Assembly (NCBI RefSeq): GCF_018598225.1 | Contig: NZ_JAHESF010000012.1 | Span: forward strand, 62,001 to 126,000 | Direction of reading: 5' to 3' | DNA: 64,000 bases | Source: Chryseosolibacter histidinae | Lineage (GTDB): Bacteria > Bacteroidota > Bacteroidia > Cytophagales > Cyclobacteriaceae | Shown here: positions 16,720 through 26,626 of the stretch, one piece after another | Position numbering within the stretch: the first letter of the stretch is position 1 | Layout: each line of letters opens with the position of its first letter | Notes under the pieces: generated by a model | The model's input: only the letters and a program-made list of their open reading frames with translations | What the model was told of the DNA's origin: nothing | Databases searched by the model: none | Translations under genes and position numbers: made by a program

Positions 16720-16852
16720 TAGTCCATGGTCTATAGTCGATGGTCCATGGCCTGCTGTGCTGAATTTTGTTTTCAGTGTCTTAAATAACATTATGGGCTG
16801 TTGAGAATTCACACTGCTCTACCATGGACTATGGACCATTGACCATGGACTA
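16720..16852. repeat. Inverted repeat of GTCCATGG words at a convergent gene end
   Basis: The left arm (TAGTCCATGGTCTATAGTCG onward) starts four bases after the DUF6265 stop. The right arm (CCATGGACTATGGACCATTG onward) ends with the TAG stop codon of the acyltransferase on the minus strand. The loop is about 70 bases. The same words occur at 16031-16144 and, as flanks, around both 166-bp elements. Confidence 0.78.
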
Positions 16853-18058
16853 AAGATAGCTCAGCCACCAGTGACTGTGCGTGCTCTTGTAGCGGTTATA
16901 CCATTTGCAGAGCGGATACAGGAAGATCACCACAGAGATCCAGCCAACATAGGCCCAGAAGAGAGAATAGCCCGCCTCCGCTGTAATGCCTCCGAACGAC
17001 TTGTTGAAATGGAAATCGAGCTCTGACCATGAATGTCCTGACTTGTTCATATACAACAGCAGCGCAACGGCATGGATAATGTAAAAGTGCAGCACATAAT
17101 AGAACAAGGGCACCCTGCCGAAAACCATAAAGGGTTTCAGCACACCGGTGCGGGCGCGTTCCATCCACGAAAGGATCATCAGCACCGGACCGAGCGTCAT
17201 GAGGGTATACATCAATGACACGGGATATTTGGTGGTGTTGATAAAGCTCATAAAAGTGAATATTGCATTCTTCTGTGTGCTCCAGGGCGCGGGATCGCCA
17301 TAACCATTAATGAAACGCAGCACTACAAACAACGCAACAGCGGCCAGCCCGATCCTGAACAGCAGCTTGTTTCGTTCTTCCGACCGGAACTGAGGTGTGT
17401 ACAATCTGCCAAGACAATAGCCCAGTATCATGATGCCCAGCCAGGGGAGCAGCGGGTAAACTACAAAGAACGACTTATCGGCAGTTACATTGAAAAAGCC
17501 GGTCTGCCGCAGCATGACCCATACGGGGAACAAGGAGTCAGTAGGCTTCAGTTGGATACCGTCGGTCAGGTTGTGGCCAAAAACGATGAGCAATCCAATG
17601 GCGAGCACAGCACGGTAAGGCAGGTGGATCAGCGCAGCCATGCATACCATCGAGGCGCCGATGACCCAGATCACCTGGAATATGGTGACATCATAGTAGA
17701 GATTGAAAAAGAAGCTGAAGCGGATCACCACCACTTCCAGCAGGATGAGCCAGAGACCACGCGTCAGTAAAAAAATGGAAAGATCTTTTTTGGGCTTACG
17801 CTGGGCGCTGATGAAGATGGAGGTTCCAGCCAGGAACACGAACGTGGGGGCGCAGAAATGCGTGATCCAGCGGGTGAAGAACAGCACCGGCGTGGTAGTG
17901 TTCATGTCCGTAGGATTGTAGGCGAAGCCGCCCAGGTGAAAGAAATCACGGGCGTGGTCCAGCGCCATGATCACCATTACAATTCCCCGCATCAGGTCGA
18001 TAGACGAAATGCGCGGCTTCTCGGTGAGCACATCAGCTGGGGCAGTCAGGGTTGTCAT
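16850..18058 (-). CDS. DUF1624 (heparan-alpha-glucosaminide N-acetyltransferase-like) membrane acyltransferase
   Basis: 402 residues. SSIDLMRGIVMVIMALDHARDFF near the N-terminus is the opening motif of the DUF1624/HGSNAT family, with the conserved DH in the first membrane helix. About ten hydrophobic helices follow. Family members move acyl groups from cytosolic donors to sugar acceptors across the membrane; the acceptor here is unknown. Start is ATG 18058; the longer upstream frame lacks protein character and would overlap the divergent ykgJ gene. It ends inside the arm of an inverted repeat. Confidence 0.88.
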   Translation of the reverse strand: MTTLTAPADVLTEKPRISSIDLMRGIVMVIMALDHARDFFHLGGFAYNPTDMNTTTPVLFFTRWITHFCAPTFVFLAGTSIFISAQRKPKKDLSIFLLTRGLWLILLEVVVIRFSFFFNLYYDVTIFQVIWVIGASMVCMAALIHLPYRAVLAIGLLIVFGHNLTDGIQLKPTDSLFPVWVMLRQTGFFNVTADKSFFVVYPLLPWLGIMILGYCLGRLYTPQFRSEERNKLLFRIGLAAVALFVVLRFINGYGDPAPWSTQKNAIFTFMSFINTTKYPVSLMYTLMTLGPVLMILSWMERARTGVLKPFMVFGRVPLFYYVLHFYIIHAVALLLYMNKSGHSWSELDFHFNKSFGGITAEAGYSLFWAYVGWISVVIFLYPLCKWYNRYKSTHSHWWLSYL

Positions 18059-18119
18059 GGTGGCGTTTTTAAGACTCTTTTTTACGTTATTTGCATCTTG
18101 AAGTTGACCGTCAAGTGTT

Positions 18120-18602
18120 GTGAACCTGGAACAATTTAAGTTACTGTCTAAAAATAAGGAAAAGGAGAACCTTAAATTTCTTGCTGCCCTGAAGAAAAAG
18201 GACTCCCGCAAAGTGGATGATGAGTTCCATACACTGCACCACGAAGTGTTCGAAGAGATCGATTGCCTCACCTGTGCCAACTGCTGCAAGACTACCAGTC
18301 CTATCTTCTATCAGAACGACATTGAGCGGGTCGCAAAAGCATTGCGCATGAAGCCGGGTGACTTCATTGAAAAGTATCTGCGCATCGATGAAGATCGTGA
18401 CTATGTGCTGAAGTCTTCACCATGCCCCTTCCTGGATGGCGACAATTATTGCTCCGTATATGAGAGTCGTCCCAAAGCCTGCCGCGAATATCCGCACACC
18501 GACAGAAAGAAGATGGTGCAGATCACTGACCTTACCTTTAAGAATACACAAGTGTGCCCTGCTGTGCTGGAGATGGTGGAGCGACTCAAAAAAATATTCT
18601 GA
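18120..18602 (+). CDS. YkgJ-family cysteine cluster protein
   Basis: 160 residues starting at GTG 18120. The cysteine pattern CLTCANCC...CPFL...YCSVYESRPKACREYPH...VCP is that of the YkgJ/Fe-S cluster-like UPF0153 family, probably binding a metal or an Fe-S cluster in the cytosol. Its exact role is not known. It is divergent from the DUF1624 gene with 61 bases between starts and convergent with trxA, sharing a two-way terminator. Pairing with thioredoxin may be chance. Confidence 0.9.
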   Translation: MNLEQFKLLSKNKEKENLKFLAALKKKDSRKVDDEFHTLHHEVFEEIDCLTCANCCKTTSPIFYQNDIERVAKALRMKPGDFIEKYLRIDEDRDYVLKSSPCPFLDGDNYCSVYESRPKACREYPHTDRKKMVQITDLTFKNTQVCPAVLEMVERLKKIF

Positions 18603-18665
18603 GGTGTGGTGACAAGGAACCAGGAGTAAAAAGCCAGGAGTCAGGAGGCTTCGCGCTGCGTACAA

Positions 18666-18695
18666 AAAAAGGCACTCCCCATGAAGTGCCTTTTT
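18666..18695. terminator. Bidirectional intrinsic terminator
   Basis: A perfect 11-bp inverted repeat, AAAAAGGCACT / AGTGCCTTTTT, with an 8-base loop lies between the convergent ykgJ and trxA genes. Each arm ends in A/T runs in the right place for both strands, so it should stop both transcripts. Confidence 0.9.
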
Positions 18696-18737
18696 ATAAC
18701 AGACGTTATCTGCTTTCTGTAAACTAACTATGAACAA

Positions 18738-19061
18738 TTAGGCTACCTGAGCCTCGAGTTTTTGAGCCAGTACTGATTTGGGTACAGCGCCTACCTGCTT
18801 GTCAACAATTTGTCCGGCTTTGAATACCAACAGGGTTGGAATGCTGCGGATGCCATAACGTGCAGTAACCGAAGGGTTCTCATCCACATTCAGTTTGCCG
18901 ATCACGGCTTTGCCTTCATAATCGCCTGCAAGCTCTTCCACCACAGGACCGATCATCTTACAAGGGCCACACCATTCGGCCCAGAAATCAACAAGAACAG
19001 GTTTATCTGAATTGATGGTGGCGTCAAAATTGGCGTCATTCAGTACAATTGCTTTGCCCAT
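18738..19061 (-). CDS. trxA: Thioredoxin
   Basis: 107 residues, the usual length of a stand-alone cytosolic thioredoxin. Active site W30-C31-G32-P33-C34-K within FWAEWCGPCKM, the buried D24, cis-proline in GIRSIPTLLVF and the C-terminal helix are all present. It supplies electrons to reductases such as ribonucleotide reductase and methionine sulfoxide reductases. Separate promoter upstream is likely; a TAATGTTTG string 30 bases before the start is close to but not the standard -7 box. Confidence 0.97.
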   Translation of the reverse strand: MGKAIVLNDANFDATINSDKPVLVDFWAEWCGPCKMIGPVVEELAGDYEGKAVIGKLNVDENPSVTARYGIRSIPTLLVFKAGQIVDKQVGAVPKSVLAQKLEAQVA

Positions 19062-19209
19062 TATTTTAATAATTTTAAAGGTTCAATATTCAAACATTAA
19101 GCCAACCGCAATAGTTCAAAAAAATCGCGGCAAAAACAAGGTTTGGGTGCTATTACTTTAAGCCGCAAAACCCGTGACCACAGGGCATTGCCGCCGGTGA
19201 CCAGCACCG

Positions 19210-22200
19210 TTATCGCATCACTTCGTAGTCGACACCGAGAACCTTTTCAATTTTTTTGATGAACTCTGTTGCCGGTGAAACCTGGATCTTTCTCACCAGG
19301 ATCGGCTCGGTCACAATATTCTCTTCCGATGATCTGAGCTTCAGGTAGAGCGATACTTTACCGCTATGCTGTTTTCCGAGATCTTCGATCTTACCGATGA
19401 AGTCCTTCGTAATATCTTCCGTATTCAGGTTCAGGGTAATTCCTTTCGTTCTCTTGAGGCCGATCTCATCCAGCAGGTCTATGTTCCGGATCTTGAATTC
19501 AAGGTTCATCTGTCCCCAGTTGTTCTTCACCACCATTCCCTCGATGAACAGGAACCAGCCCATGGTCATGAAATTTTTGAATCGCAGGTAATCCTCACCG
19601 AAGAGCACAAACGATGCATTTCCGCTGTAGTCTTCGATCGAAAATTTCCCAAAAGGTTTTCCCGTTTTTGTGGTGCGGTGCTCTACGGCGGAAACGATAC
19701 CGCCCAGCTTCAGTTCCCTGCCCAGCAGCGGCTCCAGCTCGTTCAGCTGATTGCAGGCCGCTGTACAGAAGGTCTCCATCTCGAACTTGAAATTATCGAG
19801 CGGGTGTCCTGAAATATAAATGCCTACCACTTCCTTCTCCAGGTTCAGTTTTTCGATCTCACTGAAGGGCTCAACATTCTCGATCCTCGGCTTGGGCATG
19901 GCCGCTCCTGAAGCGCCGCCGAAAAGACTGGCCTGGGCGCTTTGTTCTTCCTGCTGTGTTTTGGCCGCAAACCGTATGGCCTTTTCGATGAGGCTGATGT
20001 CACCTTCACGCGCATAGACGTACTGTCTGCGATGAATGTCTTTGAAACAATCGAGTGCACCCGAGAGCGCAAGACATTCGAATGTTTTTTTGTTCACAGC
20101 GCGCTGGCTCAGGCGTTTCGCGAAATCGAAGATATCGGCATAGTGGCCCTTCTGCTCGCGTTCCTGGATGATGGCCTCTACAGCAGCATCGCCGGCACCT
20201 TTGATAGCTCCGAGACCGAAGCGGATCTCGCCGTTCTTGTTCACTTCGAAATAAACACCCGATTCGTTAATGTGCGGTCCCAGTACCCGGATGCCCAGGT
20301 TGCGGCATTCCTCGATGAAGAAGGTAACGTTCTCGAGGTTGCTTTGGGAGTGCGTGAGCACCGCCGCCATATATTCGGCCGGATAGTTCGCCTTCAGATA
20401 AGCAGTGTGATAAGCCACCAGCGAATAACAGGTGGAGTGCGATTTGTTGAACGCATACTGCGCAAAGGCTTCCCAGTCTGTCCAGATCTTTTCACAGATA
20501 GCCTGGTCGTGACCGTTCTTCTGACATCCCTGGATGAACTTGTCCTTCATCTTGTCAAGCACGGCCTTCTGCTTCTTACCCATCGCTTTACGGAGCACGT
20601 CGGCGTCACCTTTGCTGAAGCCCGCAAGCTTCTGCGACAGCAACATTACCTGTTCCTGGTAAACCGTGATACCATACGTTTCGGAAAGGAACTCGGCCAT
20701 CTCCGGAAGATCGTACTTGATCGGCTCGCGCCCGTGCTTCCGGTTTACGAATGCCGGAATATATTCCATGGGCCCCGGACGATACAGGGCGTTCATGGCA
20801 ATAAGGTCTTCAAATTTGTCGGGCTTCAGCTGGCGCAGGTACTTCTGCATTCCCACACTTTCAAACTGGAACGTGCCTGTTGTTTCGCCGCGTTGGAAGA
20901 GCTGGTAAGTAGTGGCATCATTCAACGGTACCTCGTCGATGTTGATGTCGATGCCGCGGCTCTTCTTGATGTTCTTTAAGGCTGTTCTGATAATGCTGAG
21001 GGTTGTGAGACCGAGAAAGTCCATCTTCAGCATGCCGGCACTCTCCACCACGCTGTTGTCGAACTGGGTCACCAGCATGTCAGAGTCCTTGGCGGTGGAT
21101 ACAGGCACGAACTTGGTCAGATCGTCAGGGGTGATGATCACACCGCAGGCATGCACGCCCGTGTTGCGCACCGATCCCTCGAGCACCACCGCCTGCTGGA
21201 TCACTTCGGCCTTGAGGTCGCTTCCCTTTTTTATGTCGGCGAGCTCCTTCACTTCCTGGAAGGCGGCATCGAGTGTGGTGCCGGGCTTCTCGGGGATCAT
21301 CTTGGCCAGCAGGTTGGCTTCGGTCAACGGAAGCTCCATCACCCTGGCGCAGTCGCGGATGGATGACTTGGCGGCCATGGTGCCGTACGTGATGATCTGG
21401 GCCACCTGGCTCTTGCCGTATTTGTCGATCACGTAGCGCAGTACCTTATCGCGTCCTTCGTCGTCAAAGTCGATATCGATATCGGGCAGTGACACCCGGT
21501 CGGGATTCAGAAAACGCTCGAACAGGAGGTCATACTTGATCGGGTCAACGTTGGTGATACCGATGCAATACGCTACGGCAGAACCCGCGGCGGATCCGCG
21601 GCCCGGCCCAACGCTCACGCCCATCTCACGCGCCTTTGACGTAAAGTCTTGCACGATGAGGAAGTAGCCTGGGTAACCCGTTTTCTGAATGGTGGCCAGC
21701 TCAAAATCAAGACGGTCTGCAATGGCCTGCGTGATCTCAGGGTATTTCTTTTTCGCTCCCTCGTACGTGAGGTAGCGCAGGTACTCGTCTTCCGTGTTGA
21801 ACTCGGCAGGAATGTCGAACTTCGGAAGCAACACGTTGCGCTCCAGCGTATAACTCTCTATTTTACCCAGGATCTCGCTGATGGTCTCGATGGCTTCCGG
21901 CAGATCGCGGAAGATCGATCGCATCTCGTCTTGCGACTTGTAATAATACTGGTCGTTGGCCAGGCCAAGCCGGTGGCCGCGCCCATAGCCAATGGGTGTT
22001 GACATGAACTCGCCCTCTTTGATACAGAGCAGAACGTCGTGCGCCCGGGCTTCTTCTTTATCCAGGTAGAAGCACTCGTTGGCGGCGAAGTACTTTACAT
22101 TGTATTTGGCGGCAAAGCGCAGCAGCGTTTCGTTCACGTGGTCTTCTTCCGCTACGCCGTGACGGTTCAGCTCTATATAGAAGTCGTCGCCAAACGTCTG

Positions 22201-23403
22201 GTGCCACCACTTGAATGCTTCTTCCGCCTGCTTCTCGCCCACGTGCAGGATCAGGTGCGGTACTTCGCTGTGAAGGTTGCCGGTGGTGGCGATGAGGTCT
22301 TGTTTGTACTGCTGTATGAGCTCTTTGTCGATGCGTGGATAGATGCCATACAAGCCTTCCGTAAATCCCAGCGAGCTCAGCTTGGCGAGGTTGTGATAAC
22401 CATTCTTGTTCTTGGCCAGCAATACCTGCTGATAACGTTTGTCAGGATTGTCTTTTGTGAACTTCAGTTTCTTGCGCTCATCGGCGACGAAAAATTCACA
22501 ACCCACTATTGGCTTGAGCTCATGGTTGATGGCTTCGCGCACAAACTTGAAGGCTCCGTACATGTTGCCCAGGTCCGTGATAGCGATGGCCGACATGCCC
22601 AGCTCTTTGGCTTTGGCCACCATCGCCTTGATATCGGGTGTTGCCTGGAGTACTGAGAACTGCGAGTGCGCGTGAAGGTGAACGAAGGGTTTGTCTGAGA
22701 GTGGTACATTCTCTTCGGTGAGAGAGTAGCCGGCTTCTTTCCGTTTTTCGCGTTTGGTGAAGTTGGCTGCTTCCAGGTTCGGCTCTTCGTAAACGATCTC
22801 TTCCGGCGGTGTGACGTCAAAAGGTTTAACTACTTTCTGCGTGATGAGCCCGAAGAAGCATCGCGCGGTGGCGGCAACGTCATACGATGCATCGTGCGCA
22901 TCGCCGAAATCTTTGCCGAAAAGTTTTTCATGCAGCTCCACCAGCCTTGGCATTTTCAGCCTGCCGCCAATACCCCCAGTGAGCTGGCAGAATTCGATTG
23001 ATGCGATGCCTGTATCGATCTTCTCCAGTTTCAGAAAATCGTCAATGGTCAGCTGATGTCGGAGGAACTCTGCACCCAGAATGCTGATATCGAACTCTAT
23101 GTTATGACCGACCAGGAGCGAGGTTTTGGTGAGGTCTTGCGTGAAGATCTCCAGCACCTTGTTGAAGTCGTGGCCTTCTTCCAGCGCGCGTTTGGTGGAG
23201 ATGCCGTGTACCTGCTCGGCTTTGTAAGGAATGTCGAAGCCGTTGGGTTTGATGATGAAATTCTGCCGCGAAACGAGCTTGCCTTTTGAGTCGTGAAGCT
23301 GCCAGGCAAGCTGTACCACGCGGGGCCAGTTGTCAAGGTCACTGATGGGTGCAGTTTTATTGTGCGGAATACCAGTGGTTTCCGTATCGAAGATCAAATA
23401 CAT
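19210..23403 (-). CDS. dnaE: DNA polymerase III alpha subunit with N-terminal DEDDh exonuclease
   Basis: 1397 residues, about 200 longer than E. coli DnaE because of an added N-terminal exonuclease. Residues 1-190 carry the DEDDh set: D7/E9 in FDTETTG, D105 in GHNIEFD and H170...D175 in DAHDASYD. The PHP domain follows (HLHAHSQFS at 242-250), then the polymerase palm with PDIDIDF near 638, fingers, an HhH region and a C-terminal OB fold. In the PHP domain the usual TDHGN reads TDLGN (L278), losing one metal-binding histidine, so proofreading probably comes from the fused exonuclease. This is the main replicative polymerase. Confidence 0.96.
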   Translation of the reverse strand: MYLIFDTETTGIPHNKTAPISDLDNWPRVVQLAWQLHDSKGKLVSRQNFIIKPNGFDIPYKAEQVHGISTKRALEEGHDFNKVLEIFTQDLTKTSLLVGHNIEFDISILGAEFLRHQLTIDDFLKLEKIDTGIASIEFCQLTGGIGGRLKMPRLVELHEKLFGKDFGDAHDASYDVAATARCFFGLITQKVVKPFDVTPPEEIVYEEPNLEAANFTKREKRKEAGYSLTEENVPLSDKPFVHLHAHSQFSVLQATPDIKAMVAKAKELGMSAIAITDLGNMYGAFKFVREAINHELKPIVGCEFFVADERKKLKFTKDNPDKRYQQVLLAKNKNGYHNLAKLSSLGFTEGLYGIYPRIDKELIQQYKQDLIATTGNLHSEVPHLILHVGEKQAEEAFKWWHQTFGDDFYIELNRHGVAEEDHVNETLLRFAAKYNVKYFAANECFYLDKEEARAHDVLLCIKEGEFMSTPIGYGRGHRLGLANDQYYYKSQDEMRSIFRDLPEAIETISEILGKIESYTLERNVLLPKFDIPAEFNTEDEYLRYLTYEGAKKKYPEITQAIADRLDFELATIQKTGYPGYFLIVQDFTSKAREMGVSVGPGRGSAAGSAVAYCIGITNVDPIKYDLLFERFLNPDRVSLPDIDIDFDDEGRDKVLRYVIDKYGKSQVAQIITYGTMAAKSSIRDCARVMELPLTEANLLAKMIPEKPGTTLDAAFQEVKELADIKKGSDLKAEVIQQAVVLEGSVRNTGVHACGVIITPDDLTKFVPVSTAKDSDMLVTQFDNSVVESAGMLKMDFLGLTTLSIIRTALKNIKKSRGIDINIDEVPLNDATTYQLFQRGETTGTFQFESVGMQKYLRQLKPDKFEDLIAMNALYRPGPMEYIPAFVNRKHGREPIKYDLPEMAEFLSETYGITVYQEQVMLLSQKLAGFSKGDADVLRKAMGKKQKAVLDKMKDKFIQGCQKNGHDQAICEKIWTDWEAFAQYAFNKSHSTCYSLVAYHTAYLKANYPAEYMAAVLTHSQSNLENVTFFIEECRNLGIRVLGPHINESGVYFEVNKNGEIRFGLGAIKGAGDAAVEAIIQEREQKGHYADIFDFAKRLSQRAVNKKTFECLALSGALDCFKDIHRRQYVYAREGDISLIEKAIRFAAKTQQEEQSAQASLFGGASGAAMPKPRIENVEPFSEIEKLNLEKEVVGIYISGHPLDNFKFEMETFCTAACNQLNELEPLLGRELKLGGIVSAVEHRTTKTGKPFGKFSIEDYSGNASFVLFGEDYLRFKNFMTMGWFLFIEGMVVKNNWGQMNLEFKIRNIDLLDEIGLKRTKGITLNLNTEDITKDFIGKIEDLGKQHSGKVSLYLKLRSSEENIVTEPILVRKIQVSPATEFIKKIEKVLGVDYEVMR

Positions 23404-23765
23404 GCGGTGTTCTGTAGTGGTGTAAAAGTGTAAAGTTAATCGGCTGAGAGATTTTCCAGTTAAACTCTCACCACTTTATAACAGGCGTCGTTAAAAAAAT
23501 TGCTGCCTGTATTCTGAACACAATTTGTCTTAAAAACATCCATGCTATGAAGCTGGTAAAATACGCAAGGTACCCGGTCTCTCATCATCCTGTTAATCCT
23601 AAAATCCTGTTTAAATCCTGGTCCCATATTGAGAATTCCAGTTGTCAATTGAGCAGCATCTATCTACCATTGGCCTAACTAAAAGTACTTAAATTATTGC
23701 TAATCAATAAGTTATTAAAAGGGCCTGATTATTGATTTATCCCCGTCAAATTCTTAAAACCGCAT
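23404..23765. other. Intergenic region with AATCCTG words
   Basis: About 360 bases upstream of dnaE (minus strand) and of a small membrane protein (plus strand). At 23586-23621 the word AATCCTG is repeated four times with variation, the same word that precedes the ABC transporter gene at 56557-56624. A small inverted pair, GAGAG / CTCTC, lies near 23444-23468. No other gene seen. Confidence 0.55.
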
Positions 23766-23873
23766 ATGAAATCGTTTCGTGAAAAAGTCACTTTATTCTT
23801 TAAAAAAGAGTGGTTTTTGTTGATCATGCTTGTAGCAATTGGTTTGATCTTTTTCCTTTTCGAGATCCTCTGA
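23766..23873 (+). CDS. Small single-helix membrane protein (35 aa)
   Basis: ATG to TGA encodes 35 residues: a positively charged amphipathic start (MKSFREKVTLFFKKEW) then one hydrophobic helix (FLLIMLVAIGLIFFLF) ending in EIL. This is the layout of a genuine small inner-membrane protein with its N-terminus inside. It lies 127 bases before sdhC, but the sdh promoter lies in between, so it is probably its own transcript or a read-in leader gene. It could be an accessory of the respiratory complex or unrelated. No family name known to me. Confidence 0.55.
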   Translation: MKSFREKVTLFFKKEWFLLIMLVAIGLIFFLFEIL

Positions 23874-23932
23874 GCGGGTCATTAGTTCCCAGGACAGGCT
23901 TATTTAGAAATCTTTAAAATAAACTGACTTCA

Positions 23933-23963
23933 TTGTTTGGTAAACCATCGGAGAGTATTTTTG
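23933..23963 (+). promoter_or_regulatory. Promoter of the sdhCAB operon
   Basis: TTG at 23933-23935 is followed after exactly 20 bases by TATTTTTG at 23956-23963, matching the Bacteroidota vegetative promoter TTG-N19/20-TAnnTTTG. Transcription would begin near 23970, about 30 bases before the sdhC ATG. Confidence 0.7.
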
Positions 23964-24000
23964 GCGCCGACCTCAAACTCCTCGGTTTTAAAACTAGACT

Positions 24001-24687
24001 ATGAATTGGTTTACGAATTTTTTCTCCAGCACACTCGGGAGAAAACTCATGATGGCCCTGACTGGCCTGTTCCTCATTCTTTTCCTGGCTGTGCATTTGG
24101 CCGGTAATCTTCAGTTGCTGAAAAGCGATGGTGGAAGAGCGTTCAATGTTTATGCGCACTTCATGACGCACAACCCGCTCATTGTCACCATCTCTGTTGT
24201 CAACTTCGCATTCATTGCCATTCACATTATATGGGCTGCTATCCTGACCAGGAGAAACCGTGCAGCGCGTGGCCCGGTGGGTTATGCCGTAACCAATAAT
24301 TCTTCAAGCCTCACTTCCCGTAACATGGGCATACTGGGAACATTGATCCTGGTGTTCATCGTCATTCACCTGAGGAGCTTCTGGTATGAGACTCACTTTG
24401 GAAACATTCCGCTGGTAGATTATGATGGTTCACCCGTAAAAGATCTTTTCACCGTAGTGGATGTGGCTTATACCCAGCTCTGGTTTGTGGTGCTCTATGT
24501 AGTAAGCATGGCCATCGTAGGTTTCCACTTATATCACGGGTTCGGCAGCGCTTTCCAGACACTGGGCCTCAATCACGTAAAATATAATCCGGCCATCCGC
24601 TTTATCGGCGTGGCGTTTTCTATCGTTGTGCCTGTGCTATTTGCACTGATCCCGATTCTGATGTTTCTTGATATTACAATAGGTTAA
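24001..24687 (+). CDS. sdhC: Succinate dehydrogenase/fumarate reductase cytochrome b subunit
   Basis: 228 residues with five hydrophobic helices and conserved histidines in helices (H32 in FLAVHLAG, the HIIW, HLRSFW and HLYHGF sites) suited to two haem b groups. This single-chain cytochrome b is the type B anchor used with menaquinone in Bacteroidota. It ties the flavoprotein and Fe-S subunits to the inner membrane and passes electrons to or from quinone. First gene of sdhCAB; 15 bases separate it from sdhA. Confidence 0.95.
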   Translation: MNWFTNFFSSTLGRKLMMALTGLFLILFLAVHLAGNLQLLKSDGGRAFNVYAHFMTHNPLIVTISVVNFAFIAIHIIWAAILTRRNRAARGPVGYAVTNNSSSLTSRNMGILGTLILVFIVIHLRSFWYETHFGNIPLVDYDGSPVKDLFTVVDVAYTQLWFVVLYVVSMAIVGFHLYHGFGSAFQTLGLNHVKYNPAIRFIGVAFSIVVPVLFALIPILMFLDITIG

Positions 24688-24702
24688 GCATTTCCTTCCT
24701 TT

Positions 24703-26625
24703 ATGAAATTAGATTCTAAAATCCCTGAAGGCCCTTTAGCCGAAAAATGGTCTAAGCATAAATTCAATCTCAAGCTGGTTAACCCCGCCAACAAGCGCAA
24801 GTATGAAGTGATTGTGGTTGGTACAGGACTGGCCGGTGCTTCTGCCGCTGCGTCGCTGGCAGAGCTTGGCTACAATGTGAAGGCCTTCTGCTTTCAGGAC
24901 AGCCCCCGCCGTGCGCACAGTATAGCAGCCCAGGGAGGTATCAATGCAGCCAAAAATTATCGCAACGACGGCGATAGCATTTATCGCCTCTTCTACGATA
25001 CCATCAAAGGTGGAGACTACAGGGCGCGTGAAGGTAACGTATACCGCCTGGCCGAAGTCAGTGTAGACATCATCGACCAGTGCGTTGCGCAAGGTGTACC
25101 GTTTGCCCGTGAATATGGTGGCCTGCTGGATAACCGCTCGTTCGGTGGTGCGCAGGTATCGAGAACATTTTATGCCCGTGGACAGACCGGTCAGCAGCTG
25201 CTGCTCGGTGCTTACAGCGCCCTGAACCGCCAGATCGCCAATGGCAAAGTGAAGATGTATACCAGAACGGAGATGCTGGATGTGGTGGTGTCAGACGGCA
25301 AAGCGCGGGGCATCATCACACGTGACCTCATTACCGGAAAAATAGAAGCGCACAGCGGCCATGCCGTGCTCCTGTGTACCGGCGGATACGGCAACGTATT
25401 CTTCCTCTCCACCAATGCAAAAGGTTCTAACGTGACCGCTGCCTGGAGAGCACACAAAAAAGGAGCGTTGTTCGGCAACCCCTGCTTCACACAGATCCAC
25501 CCCACCTGTATTCCTGTTTCTGGCGATCACCAGTCGAAGCTTACGCTGATGTCTGAATCGCTGCGGAACGACGGTCGTGTGTGGGTTCCTAAAGTGGCGC
25601 GCCCGGGACTGAAAGCAAAAGATGCTGTAGCCATTCCCGAAGCAGACAGAGATTACTTCCTGGAAAGAAAATACCCGTCGTTTGGTAACCTCGTTCCCCG
25701 CGACGTGGCTTCACGCAACGCCAAATATGCCTGCGATGAAGGAAGGGGCGTGGGCTCAGGCCTGGCCGTGTTCCTCGATTTTGCCGATGCCATCAAACGC
25801 GACGGCAGAAAAGTGATCGAAGCCAAGTACGGCAACCTCTTCGATATGTATCAGCAGATCACCGGCGATAATCCTTACGAGATGCCGATGATGATCTACC
25901 CCGCCGTTCACTATACCATGGGCGGACTGTGGGTTGACTATAACCTGATGACCTCAGTACCCGGCCTCTATGCGCTGGGCGAAGCAAACTTCTCCGATCA
26001 CGGTGCCAACCGCCTCGGCGCCAGCGCGCTGATGCAAGGCCTTGCCGACGGATACTTTGTGATCCCGTACACCATCGGCGATTACTTGGCCAACCTCGGA
26101 TGGAGCGACAAGATCAGCACTGACCACCCTGCTTTCAGGGAATCGCTTGAAAATGTGCAGAGCAGGATCCAGAAGCTGCTGAGCATCAAAGGACGCAAAA
26201 CCGTTGACGAGCTGCACCGCGAGCTGGGCCTCACCATGTGGGACTACTGCGGCATGTCGCGTACGGAAGAAGGCCTGAAGAAAGCCAAAACCAAGATCCA
26301 GGCACTGCGCGCAGAGTTCTGGGAAAACGTGAACGTGCTCGGGAGCAACAACGAGCTGAACCAGGAGCTCGAGAAGGCCGGACGTGTTGCCGACTTCATG
26401 GAGCTGGGTGAGCTGATGGTAGACGATGCGTTGAACCGTTCTGAATCCTGTGGCGGACACTTCCGCGAAGAATCACAGACCCCGGATGGTGAAGCGCTCC
26501 GCAATGACGAGAAATTCACGTACGTGTCTGCCTGGGAATATAAAGGCGACAACCAGCCCGAAGTTCTCCACAAGGAAGAACTGATTTTTGAAAATGTAAA
26601 ACCGAGTCAAAGAAGTTACAAGTAA
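24703..26625 (+). CDS. sdhA: Succinate dehydrogenase/fumarate reductase flavoprotein subunit
   Basis: 640 residues. N-terminal FAD-binding [17 protein letters not shown] (about 40-56), covalent FAD site H72 in [11 protein letters not shown], and the capping-domain and active-site strings PTCIP, RDVASR and [10 protein letters not shown], then [19 protein letters not shown]. It oxidises succinate to fumarate (or the reverse) on the inner face of the membrane. Length fits the type B branch. Next gene sdhB begins one base after the stop. Confidence 0.97.
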   Translation: MKLDSKIPEGPLAEKWSKHKFNLKLVNPANKRKYEVIVVGTGLAGASAAASLAELGYNVKAFCFQDSPRRAHSIAAQGGINAAKNYRNDGDSIYRLFYDTIKGGDYRAREGNVYRLAEVSVDIIDQCVAQGVPFAREYGGLLDNRSFGGAQVSRTFYARGQTGQQLLLGAYSALNRQIANGKVKMYTRTEMLDVVVSDGKARGIITRDLITGKIEAHSGHAVLLCTGGYGNVFFLSTNAKGSNVTAAWRAHKKGALFGNPCFTQIHPTCIPVSGDHQSKLTLMSESLRNDGRVWVPKVARPGLKAKDAVAIPEADRDYFLERKYPSFGNLVPRDVASRNAKYACDEGRGVGSGLAVFLDFADAIKRDGRKVIEAKYGNLFDMYQQITGDNPYEMPMMIYPAVHYTMGGLWVDYNLMTSVPGLYALGEANFSDHGANRLGASALMQGLADGYFVIPYTIGDYLANLGWSDKISTDHPAFRESLENVQSRIQKLLSIKGRKTVDELHRELGLTMWDYCGMSRTEEGLKKAKTKIQALRAEFWENVNVLGSNNELNQELEKAGRVADFMELGELMVDDALNRSESCGGHFREESQTPDGEALRNDEKFTYVSAWEYKGDNQPEVLHKEELIFENVKPSQRSYK

Positions 26626-26626
26626 T

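Noticed and set aside
19062-19140. Standard promoter upstream of trxA
   Set aside because: TAATGTTTG has one base too many between TA and TTTG, and spacing to a TTG is wrong; not annotated.
19942-22656. Several 100-345 codon frames antisense to dnaE
   Set aside because: All lie opposite conserved polymerase sequence and show no domain; typical shadows of a GC-rich third codon position.
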